A stretch of 5,087 nt of DNA from Prevotellaceae bacterium (GTDB lineage: Bacteria; Bacteroidota; Bacteroidia; Bacteroidales; Bacteroidaceae): NCBI GenBank assembly GCA_021204545.1, contig JAJPZF010000287.1, forward strand, positions 1-5,087, written 5' to 3'. Of the stretch, positions 1 through 5,087 are shown piece by piece. Positions within the stretch are counted from its first letter, which is position 1. The number at the start of each line of letters is the position of its first letter. Below the pieces are notes generated by a model. The model was not told the DNA's origin and made no database searches. It saw only the letters and a list, made by a program, of their open reading frames with translations. Position numbers and translations under genes: made by a program.

Positions 1-2513
1 CGCTGATGTTCACCAACGCGGGCATGAACCAGTGGAAGGACATAATCCTCGGCACCCGCAAGCCTCTGTCCAGAAGGGTGGCAGACAGCCAGAAGTGCCT
101 CAGAGTGAGCGGCAAGCACAACGACCTGGAGGAGGTGGGGCATGACACGTACCACCACACGATGTTCGAGATGTTGGGCAACTGGTCGTTCGGCGACTAC
201 TTCAAGCAGGGGGCGATAGACTACGCCTGGGAGTACCTCGTGGACGTGCTGGGTCTCTGCCCCGATGACTTGTACGTCACTGTCTTCGAGGGCAGCCCCG
301 AGGAGCGTCTGGGGCGGGACGAGGAGGCTGCCGCCTTCTGGCTGAGGCACGTGCCGCAGGACCACATCATCGACGGCAACAGGCACGACAACTTCTGGGA
401 GATGGGCGACACTGGCCCCTGCGGCCCCTGCTCTGAGATACACCTCGACAGCCGTACGCCCGAGGAGAAGGCGAGGGTGTCGGGGCGTGAGCTTGTGAAC
501 AAGGACGACCCTCAGGTCATCGAGATATGGAACATAGTGTTCATGCAGTACGAGCGCAAGGCTGACGGGCACCTGGAGCCATTGGGGATGAACGTGATAG
601 ACACAGGCATGGGCTTCGAGCGACTGGTGCGCGCCATCCAGGGCAAGACCTCTAACTACGACACCGACGTGTTCCAGCCCATCATCAAGGCCATCAGCCA
701 GAAGACGGGCTTGAGCTATGGGGAGAGGGAGGACACGGATGTGGCTATGCGTGTCTGCGCAGACCACCTTCGCACGATTGCCTTCTCCATAGCCGACGGG
801 CAGCTCCCCAGTAACGCGAAGGCGGGCTACGTGATACGCAGGATATTGCGACGGGCAGTGCGTTACGCTTACACCTTCCTCGGGCAGAAGCAGGCGTTCC
901 TCTACACCCTCCTGCCCGTGCTGATACGTGAGATGGGAGGGACGTATCCCGAGCTGGAGGGGCAGCGTGAGCTTATAGAGAAGGTGATGAAGGAGGAGGA
1001 GGAGAGCTTCCTGCGCACCCTCGACACGGGCATTCGCCTGCTGGACGGCGTGATGGAGGAGACGAAGAGCGTGGGCAAGACCGTCATCGACGGGGCGAAG
1101 GCGTTCACCCTCTTCGACACCTATGGCTTCCCCCTCGACCTCACCGAGCTTATCTGTAGGGAGAACGGGCTGACGGTGGACGAGGATGCCTTCAACGTGG
1201 AGATGGGGAAGCAGAAGGAGAGGGCTCGCAACGCGGCACAGGTGGAGAACGGTGACTGGGTGGAGCTACGACAGGGCACGACGGAGTTCGTGGGCTGGGA
1301 CGCGACGGAGCAGGAGTGCCACATCCTTCGCTACAGGCAAGTGACGCAGAAGAAGGCGACGTACTATCAGATAGTCCTCGACAAGACACCCTTCTACGCC
1401 GAGATGGGTGGACAGGTGGGAGACAGCGGGGTTATAGTGAGCGAGCACGACAGCATAGACATCATCGACACGAAGAGGGAGAACGGCCTGCCTGTACACA
1501 TAGCTAAGCAACTGCCTGGCGACCCTATGGCAGAGTTCATGGCTTGTGTCGATACTGACCTAAGGCACGCCTGTGAGGCTAACCACACGTGCACACATCT
1601 CCTTGACCAAGCGCTCCGTCAGGTGCTCGGCACTCACGTGGAGCAGAAGGGCTCGCTCGTTACGCCCAAGTACCTCCGCTTCGACTTCAGTCACTTCCAG
1701 AAGGTGACAGATGAACAACTGCGCGAGGTGGAGCGTCTGGTCAACGCCAAGATACGTGAGGACATCCCCTTGCAGGACCACCGCAACGTCCCCCTCGAGG
1801 AGGCGAAGAAGATGGGGGCGATAGCCCTGTTCGGAGAGAAGTACGGCGACCATGTGCGTGTCGTGCAGTTCGGGGACAGTGTGGAGTTCTGCGGAGGCTG
1901 TCACGCAAGCAGCACGGGCCGTCTGGGCATGGTGAAGATAATGAGCGAGAGCAGTGTGGCCGCGGGGGTTAGGCGCATAGAGGCAATCACTGGCAAGGGC
2001 GTCGAGGAGCTGCTCTACAGCCTGATAGACGAGAGGAACGCTATCCGTGCCTTCTTCAACAACGTGCCTGACGTTAAGGCGGTGATACGCAAGACGCTGG
2101 AGGAGAACGAAGCCCTGAGGGCGCAGGTTGAGGATGCCATGAGGGACAAGGCTGTGCAGGTGAAGCAGAGCATCATAGAGGGCAGGAAGGAGGTGAACGG
2201 TATGAGCGTGCTTGCCTCGGTGGTGCAGCTTCCCCCCGAGTACGTCAAAGACATGGCGTTCCAGCTACGTGCAGAGGTGCAGGACGCACTGGTAGTGATA
2301 GGAAGCCTGCACGAGGGCAAGCCGATGCTCACGGCGGCAGCGAGTGAGAGCCTCGTTGGGCGTGGGGTGAACATAGGCAAGAACATCCGTGAGGCAGCCA
2401 AGCTCATTCAGGGCGGCGGCGGTGGGCAGCCACACTTCGCAACGGCTGGGGGCAAGGACGCAAGCGGCTTGCTGTCTGCTGTTGAGAAGCTAATCGCCTT
2501 GCTTACGGCTTAG
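1..2513 (+). CDS. alaS: Alanine--tRNA ligase (AlaRS), 5'-truncated by window edge
   Basis: Cytoplasmic class II synthetase that charges tRNA-Ala with alanine and hydrolyses mischarged Ser/Gly-tRNA-Ala. The frame is open from base 3 (Leu codon before Met at 6), and family members continue about 34 residues further upstream, so that Met is internal ([15 protein letters not shown] context). Numbering from it, 835 residues are visible. The aminoacylation domain has [11 protein letters not shown] (2-12), KHNDLEEVG (37-45), [17 protein letters not shown] (50-66), [13 protein letters not shown] (134-146) and DTGMGFERL (199-207). The editing domain has [11 protein letters not shown] (463-473) and zinc ligands H527/H531 (HTCTH) and C629/H633 (CGGCH); Q547 in [10 protein letters not shown] matches the conserved editing-site Gln. 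A coiled-coil-like stretch near 690-720 precedes the C-Ala domain, whose [14 protein letters not shown] (803-816) is diagnostic. It ends in TAG, overlapping the stop of the convergent HAD gene. Apart from the cut 5' end it looks intact and functional. Confidence 0.98.
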   Translation, partial: LMFTNAGMNQWKDIILGTRKPLSRRVADSQKCLRVSGKHNDLEEVGHDTYHHTMFEMLGNWSFGDYFKQGAIDYAWEYLVDVLGLCPDDLYVTVFEGSPEERLGRDEEAAAFWLRHVPQDHIIDGNRHDNFWEMGDTGPCGPCSEIHLDSRTPEEKARVSGRELVNKDDPQVIEIWNIVFMQYERKADGHLEPLGMNVIDTGMGFERLVRAIQGKTSNYDTDVFQPIIKAISQKTGLSYGEREDTDVAMRVCADHLRTIAFSIADGQLPSNAKAGYVIRRILRRAVRYAYTFLGQKQAFLYTLLPVLIREMGGTYPELEGQRELIEKVMKEEEESFLRTLDTGIRLLDGVMEETKSVGKTVIDGAKAFTLFDTYGFPLDLTELICRENGLTVDEDAFNVEMGKQKERARNAAQVENGDWVELRQGTTEFVGWDATEQECHILRYRQVTQKKATYYQIVLDKTPFYAEMGGQVGDSGVIVSEHDSIDIIDTKRENGLPVHIAKQLPGDPMAEFMACVDTDLRHACEANHTCTHLLDQALRQVLGTHVEQKGSLVTPKYLRFDFSHFQKVTDEQLREVERLVNAKIREDIPLQDHRNVPLEEAKKMGAIALFGEKYGDHVRVVQFGDSVEFCGGCHASSTGRLGMVKIMSESSVAAGVRRIEAITGKGVEELLYSLIDERNAIRAFFNNVPDVKAVIRKTLEENEALRAQVEDAMRDKAVQVKQSIIEGRKEVNGMSVLASVVQLPPEYVKDMAFQLRAEVQDALVVIGSLHEGKPMLTAAASESLVGRGVNIGKNIREAAKLIQGGGGGQPHFATAGGKDASGLLSAVEKLIALLTA

Positions 2514-3139
2514 GGGAGAGCCTGCCTTAGAGGCTCAATCCAGTCAATGTTATCGGGTATGTGCAGTGAGCGCATACCCACTTTCCTTGCCGCCTCCACG
2601 TTGTGCCTTGCGTCGTCGAGGAAGAGGCACTCCTCCGCCTTGTAGCCCCCTTCCTTCATCATCCTAAGGAAGGCTTGAGGGTCTGGCTTGCAGGCACTGA
2701 GGCGGTAGCTGTAGAACACACGGTCGAAGAAGTAGGCGATGGGCTTCCCCTCAGGCGTGAAGGCGGGACTGTCACAGTAGTGCATAAGGAAGGGGTTCGT
2801 GTTGGAGAGCAGCACGACGTTATAGCCCTCTTGCCTCAGCTCCCCGAGCCACAGCAGCCGTTCCCTCGGTGGGTCACTGACGAAGCCTCTCCACGCCCAC
2901 TCAATGTCCTCGAACGAAGCCCTGAAGCCCGTGAGCCGCTCGTAAGCCTTGAGGAAAGCCTTGCTCGAGAGCTTGCCGCTCTCCACGTCTTGGAAGATGC
3001 CCTGCTGCCCGTGCAAGCCGAACATACGCAGCGCCGTCTCTTCCTTCATCCCCAGCCTTGCGAAGCGACTGACAGGCTCCCTGATGTCCCGCATAGGGAG
3101 TATCACCCCTCCCATGTCGAATACGATGTTCCTCGTCAT
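2510..3139 (-). CDS. HAD-superfamily hydrolase (subfamily IA, YihX-like phosphatase)
   Basis: A 209-residue cytoplasmic HAD-fold protein, probably a small-molecule phosphatase; the substrate cannot be read from sequence. HAD motifs appear in order: motif I FDMGGVIL (7-14) with nucleophile D8, an alpha-helical cap at about 18-90, motif II LLSNTN (110-115) with S112, motif III K151 in ACKPDP, and motif [15 protein letters not shown] (172-184) with D175/D176. The second Asp of the usual DxD motif is Gly10, as in the FDLGNV/FDLGGV subgroup that includes E. coli YihX, a glucose-1-phosphatase. The open frame runs to 3250, but the ATG at 3139 is chosen because motif I begins seven residues later, it overlaps the upstream stop as ATGA, and a perfect AAGGAGG lies 10 nt before it. 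The upstream extension would be low-complexity out-of-frame sequence. It is the second gene of a two-gene unit, and its TAA overlaps the alaS stop. Confidence 0.93.
   Translation of the reverse strand: MTRNIVFDMGGVILPMRDIREPVSRFARLGMKEETALRMFGLHGQQGIFQDVESGKLSSKAFLKAYERLTGFRASFEDIEWAWRGFVSDPPRERLLWLGELRQEGYNVVLLSNTNPFLMHYCDSPAFTPEGKPIAYFFDRVFYSYRLSACKPDPQAFLRMMKEGGYKAEECLFLDDARHNVEAARKVGMRSLHIPDNIDWIEPLRQALP
2518..2536. terminator. Weak hairpin just past the alaS stop (possible terminator)
   Basis: GAGCCT (2518-2523) and AGGCTC (2531-2536) form a perfect 6-bp stem with a 7-nt loop, starting four bases after the alaS TAG. There is no T-run after it on either strand, and it also encodes the C-terminal residues of the HAD protein (around EPLRQALP), so this is only a candidate. 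No better terminator is visible between these convergent genes, which have no intergenic space. Confidence 0.2.
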
Positions 3140-3531
3140 TGCCCCGTAGCCTCCTTGTGAGCGTTGATGAGGCTGTCGGGGTCGATGCCCTCCCTTCTCA
3201 GAGCCTCCAGCAAGAGGTCGCGCTCGTCCCTCACCATATCGTACTGCCACAGCAGCCGAGCCATCTTCCTCCTGTGCCTCTCCCTCTTCCTCTGCTTGAT
3301 GGCGAAGGGGTGCATCATCTTGTCCATAGCCTTGCCGCCGACGATGTCGCCCAGGCTCTTCGTCCCGATGCGCTCCTTCGCCTCGTCCGACACCCGTATG
3401 GGCAGCCTCCCGTCGTCGGTCACCACCACCGTCTTCAGCGTGTCGCTCATCGGGGTCTCCGGTATGCTGTCGTGGTCCCGTGCAGCTAACGTCGCCTGTG
3501 CCGTCGCAAGGCTAAGGGAGAGGATTATCAT
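3136..3531 (-). CDS. Small secreted basic protein of unknown function (hypothetical)
   Basis: Encodes 131 residues from the ATG at 3531; I do not recognise a characterised family. The N-terminus MIILSLSLATAQATLA (1-16) is a hydrophobic signal-peptide-like segment with a plausible cleavage site after Ala16 (LA/ARD). A polar middle follows (VVVTDDGRLPIRVS, 35-48), then SLGDIVGGKAMDKMMHPFAIKQRKRERHRRK (59-89), which ends in a strongly basic stretch, and a charged helical C-terminus (about 90-115, RDERDLLLEALRREG). The signal peptide lacks a positive N-region with this start; an in-frame GTG at 3543 would add VTGR and supply an Arg. The frame stays open to 3621, but that extension enters the repeat array and is unlikely to be coding. 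It overlaps the HAD start by 4 nt (ATGA), so the two are probably co-transcribed and translationally coupled. Coding status is supported by that junction, by the promoter 18 nt upstream and by the coherent signal-peptide layout. Function is unknown. Confidence 0.75.
   Translation of the reverse strand: MIILSLSLATAQATLAARDHDSIPETPMSDTLKTVVVTDDGRLPIRVSDEAKERIGTKSLGDIVGGKAMDKMMHPFAIKQRKRERHRRKMARLLWQYDMVRDERDLLLEALRREGIDPDSLINAHKEATGQ
3150..3156 (-). promoter_or_regulatory. Strong Shine-Dalgarno of the HAD gene, inside the upstream coding region
   Basis: The minus strand reads AAGGAGG, a perfect anti-16S complement, ending 10 nt before the ATG at 3139. It sits within the last codons of the upstream gene (Lys-Glu-Ala). 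Together with the ATGA overlap it fixes the HAD start against the longer open frame reaching 3250. Bacteroidota ribosomes are known to rely little on Shine-Dalgarno pairing, so the perfect match may be partly a by-product of the Lys-Glu codons. Confidence 0.55.
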
Positions 3532-3548
3532 TCGTCCTGTCACGCCCG

Positions 3549-3580
3549 CGAAGTTAGCTAATTCCCGCCTTAAGCACAAG
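3549..3580 (-). promoter_or_regulatory. Bacteroidota-type promoter for the hypothetical/HAD pair
   Basis: Read on the minus strand, CTTG (3580-3577) is followed after 20 nt by TAACTTCG (3556-3549), which matches TAnnTTTG at all but one position. The spacing is identical to that of the divergent GH20 promoter. The box ends 17 nt before the ATG at 3531, so the leader would be very short (about 10-14 nt). If the in-frame GTG at 3543 were used, the message would be almost leaderless. An 8-bp palindrome TTAGCTAA (3554-3561) overlaps the -7 box and might be an operator or chance. Confidence 0.5.
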
Positions 3581-3609
3581 GCACTCGTCGCCACGCCTGT
3601 TATACTATC

Positions 3610-3755
3610 GTCGCAGTGCACTCACCGAATGCACCACAGTGCACTCACCGAATGCACCACAGTGCGCTCACCGAGTGCACCACAGTGCGCTCACCGAGTG
3701 CACCACAGTGCACTCACCGAATGCACCACAATGCATTCACCGAGTGCACTGCGAC
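3610..3755. repeat. Six-unit 23-bp tandem array of inverted repeats, bounded by 14-bp inverted ends
   Basis: Units start at 3616, 3639, 3662, 3685, 3708 and 3731. Each is an 8-bp arm, ACC, a complementary 8-bp arm, then CACA. Units 1, 2 and 5 are identical (arms GTGCACTC / GAATGCAC). Units 3 and 4 are identical to each other (GTGCGCTC / GAGTGCAC). Unit 6 is divergent (ATGCATTC / GAGTGCAC), with CACA replaced by TGCG. The outer ends are perfect inverted complements: GTCGCAGTGCACTC (3610-3623) and GAGTGCACTGCGAC (3742-3755). A period of 23 is not a multiple of three, and the block lies between divergent genes, so it is not coding. Each hairpin has seven Watson-Crick pairs of eight in units 1-5. 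Possible roles are a multi-copy protein-binding site, a length-variable repeat, or a small hairpin-rich mobile or repetitive element. The structure is seen directly; the function is not. Confidence 0.95.
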
Positions 3756-3760
3756 TGTTA

Positions 3761-3789
3761 GCCGCTCCCTTTGGCGGCGATAAGCTTAT
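3761..3789. promoter_or_regulatory. Short hairpin plus 10-bp palindrome upstream of the GH20 promoter
   Basis: GCCGC (3761-3765) and GCGGC (3774-3778) can pair. They are followed directly by the perfect palindrome ATAAGCTTAT (3780-3789), which lies 12 bp before the -33 element of the GH20 promoter. A palindrome at this distance is a plausible operator for an activator or repressor. No regulator gene is in the window and no second copy occurs near the other promoter, so the assignment is speculative. Confidence 0.25.
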
Positions 3790-3801
3790 TCTCGGCGTTC
3801 T

Positions 3802-3833
3802 CTTGCTTAGTGGGATGGAATTGCATACCTTTG
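3802..3833 (+). promoter_or_regulatory. Bacteroidota-type promoter for the GH20 gene
   Basis: A perfect -7 box TACCTTTG (3826-3833, consensus TAnnTTTG) lies 20 nt downstream of CTTG (3802-3805), a -33 element one base short of TTTG. Transcription would start near 3838-3842, leaving a leader of about 30 nt before the ATG at 3869. The match to the primary sigma-factor promoter consensus known from Bacteroides also supports the lineage call. Confidence 0.72.
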
Positions 3834-3868
3834 TCAACACTTAACCTAACTAACCCTTACACGGAGAC

Positions 3869-5087
3869 ATGAACATCAAGCACTTAACCCTGTTGCTCCT
3901 CGTGCCGGCCACGCTGTGCGCCGAGGAGGTGAACCTTACACCAAGACCCAAGAGCATCACTGAGGTAGAAGGCAAGCTGCCCCTCACCTCAGGCTTCACC
4001 GTAGGCTACGGCTCGCTGCCTGACAGCCTCGCCACCGAGGCGGAGAAGTTCGTAAGCTCCATTAACGACGCCACCGCCCTCGGGGCTACGGCATCAGCCA
4101 CAGACGACGGCCTCATGAGGATGACGCTCGACGAGACTCTCGCTGACGAGGGGTACAGCCTCACCGTAGACGAGGACGGTGTCACAGTGAAGGCACGTAC
4201 CTCGGCAGGCTTCTACTACGCATTCCAGACCCTGAAGAAGATACTCCCCGCCAACGTTATGGCTGGGGTGCTTGACACTGAGGCGGAGTACTCGCTGCCC
4301 TTCCTCACCATCGACGACGAGCCACGCTTCCCCTACAGAGGCTTCATGCTCGACGTTAGTCGTCACTTCTTCACCGTGGAGGAGGTGGAGCGCATGATAG
4401 ACATAATGGCTGCCTACAAGATGAACCGCTTCCACTGGCACCTCACTGACGACCAAGGCTGGAGGGCGGAGATTAAGCAGTACCCCAAGCTCACCACCAC
4501 GGGGGCGACGGCGAGCAACTGTCGTGTGACGGACAGGACGTACGGCTCTTACTGGACTAACGAGCAGTACGGTCCCTACTTCTACACTCAGGAGGAGATG
4601 CGGGAGGTGGTGGAGTACTGCAAGGAGAGGCACATAGAGGTGATCCCCGAGGTGGATATGCCGGGGCACTTCGTCGCCGCTATGGCCTCGTACCCTGAGT
4701 ACAGCTGCCGCCCCAACAACCCGCCTACGGTGTGGACGACGGGAGGTGTAAGCTCCGACGTGCTTAACGTAGGTAACCCCGAGGCGGTGCAGTTCATCAA
4801 GAACATCCTCGACGAGCTGTGCGACATCTTCCCCTCTCCGTACTTCCACATCGGTGGCGACGAGTGCCCCACCACGTACTGGGAGAGCAACAGCCAGTGC
4901 CAGACGTTGTACAACGAGCTTGGCTTGACCTCCTACAGGGCGTTGCAGAGCCACTTCATCAACGAGATAAGCGAGTACCTTGCCGAGAAGGGCAAGCGTG
5001 CGGTGCTGTGGAACGAGAGCATAAGTGCCGAGGGGGCGGACATTGACGCAGTGAAGGAGTACAACCCAGTCATCATGTGCTGGAGCC
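3869..5087 (+). CDS. Beta-N-acetylhexosaminidase, glycoside hydrolase family 20 (3' end outside window)
   Basis: Hydrolyses terminal beta-linked GlcNAc/GalNAc from glycans by the GH20 substrate-assisted mechanism. In total 406 residues are visible and the gene continues past the right edge. A signal peptide (1-18, MNIKHLTLLLLVPATLCA) predicts export. A GH20 N-terminal (GH20b-like) domain spans about 22-145, with GFYYAFQTLKKIL at 114-126. The catalytic TIM barrel begins near 154 (FPYRGFMLDVSRHFF), where R165 matches the substrate-binding Arg of GH20 enzymes. WHLTDDQGWR (190-199) and PEVDMPGH (260-267) are conserved barrel motifs. HIGGDE (327-332) holds the catalytic pair: D331 orients the acetamido group and E332 is the acid/base. 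VLWNE (379-383) carries the conserved active-site Trp. The ATG at 3869 is chosen because it starts the signal peptide and follows a Bacteroidota promoter by 35 nt, with GGAG at 3863-3866. Any C-terminal accessory domain is out of view. Probable role: scavenging host or dietary glycans. Confidence 0.96.
   Translation, partial: MNIKHLTLLLLVPATLCAEEVNLTPRPKSITEVEGKLPLTSGFTVGYGSLPDSLATEAEKFVSSINDATALGATASATDDGLMRMTLDETLADEGYSLTVDEDGVTVKARTSAGFYYAFQTLKKILPANVMAGVLDTEAEYSLPFLTIDDEPRFPYRGFMLDVSRHFFTVEEVERMIDIMAAYKMNRFHWHLTDDQGWRAEIKQYPKLTTTGATASNCRVTDRTYGSYWTNEQYGPYFYTQEEMREVVEYCKERHIEVIPEVDMPGHFVAAMASYPEYSCRPNNPPTVWTTGGVSSDVLNVGNPEAVQFIKNILDELCDIFPSPYFHIGGDECPTTYWESNSQCQTLYNELGLTSYRALQSHFINEISEYLAEKGKRAVLWNESISAEGADIDAVKEYNPVIMCWS

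Noticed and set aside
2603..3160. Plus-strand open frame (185 codons) opposite the HAD gene
   Set aside because: It is a shadow of the HAD coding region, which has all four HAD motifs in order on the other strand.
3140..3250. N-terminal extension of the HAD protein to the ATG at 3250
   Set aside because: The added 37 residues are Gly/Arg-rich out-of-frame sequence from the upstream gene. HAD motif I should be near the N-terminus, and the ATG at 3139 has a strong Shine-Dalgarno and an ATGA overlap.
3601..3606. TATACT as a sigma70 -10 box
   Set aside because: No -35 element lies at the right distance, it points into the repeat array, and the two convincing promoters here follow the Bacteroidota consensus.
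3610..3755. CRISPR array
   Set aside because: The 23-bp units are contiguous, with only fixed 3- and 4-bp spacers and no unique spacer sequences. No cas gene is in the window.
3610..3755. Plasmid-type iteron origin
   Set aside because: Repeat length and spacing are iteron-like, but there is no rep gene, no AT-rich melting region beside the array, and the neighbouring alaS points to a chromosome.
3164..3844. Plus-strand open frame (226 codons) running through the repeat array
   Set aside because: It is antisense to the hypothetical gene and then reads the 23-bp repeats in shifting frames, which gives a changing His/Ser/Thr-rich pattern rather than a peptide repeat. It also runs across the GH20 promoter.
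3838..3889. Direct repeat CACTTAACC at 3838-3846 and 3881-3889
   Set aside because: A 9-bp match with one copy at the predicted transcription start and the other in codons 5-7 of the GH20 gene. No symmetry or third copy is seen, so it is probably chance.
4094..4954. Long minus-strand open frame (286 codons) opposite the GH20 gene
   Set aside because: It lies wholly antisense to a well-supported GH20 coding region. Its product is low-complexity (Val/Leu/His/Arg-rich), as expected from reverse-reading GC-rich codons, and it has no recognisable domain.

Overview
The window looks like chromosomal DNA from a GC-rich member of the Bacteroidales (Prevotella/Bacteroides-like). Three things point there. 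The AlaRS sequence is of Bacteroidales type. The gene content includes a secreted GH20 beta-hexosaminidase typical of glycan-degrading Bacteroidota. Two promoters fit the Bacteroidota consensus (TTG, 20 nt, TAnnTTTG) rather than the sigma70 consensus. The lineage is inferred by eye and no search was run.

Layout. Positions 1-2513 (+) hold alaS, cut at its 5' end by the window edge and missing roughly 34 N-terminal residues. It converges on a two-gene minus-strand unit, and the two opposing stop codons overlap within 4 bp. That unit is read from 3531 down to 2510. The first gene encodes a small, probably secreted, basic protein of unknown function (3531-3136). The second encodes a HAD-superfamily phosphatase-like protein (3139-2510), coupled to the first by an ATGA stop/start overlap and preceded by a textbook Shine-Dalgarno. 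A 337-bp divergent intergenic region follows (3532-3868). From 3869 (+) a GH20 beta-N-acetylhexosaminidase gene begins and runs off the right edge with its catalytic Asp-Glu pair already in view.

The most unusual part is the divergent intergenic region. Its centre holds a 146-bp array (3610-3755) of six 23-bp units. Each unit is itself an 8-bp inverted repeat, so the array is twelve alternately oriented arms separated alternately by ACC and CACA. The whole block is bounded by a perfect 14-bp inverted repeat. It lies between the two predicted divergent promoters, about 30 bp and 46 bp from their respective -33 elements. It could be a multi-site operator, a length-variable repeat, or a small hairpin-rich mobile or repetitive element; sequence alone does not decide.

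Functional links. AlaRS is housekeeping and probably unrelated to its neighbours. The GH20 enzyme would trim terminal beta-GlcNAc/GalNAc from glycans in the periplasm or at the surface. No direct pathway link between it and the minus-strand pair is visible beyond sharing the intergenic control region.
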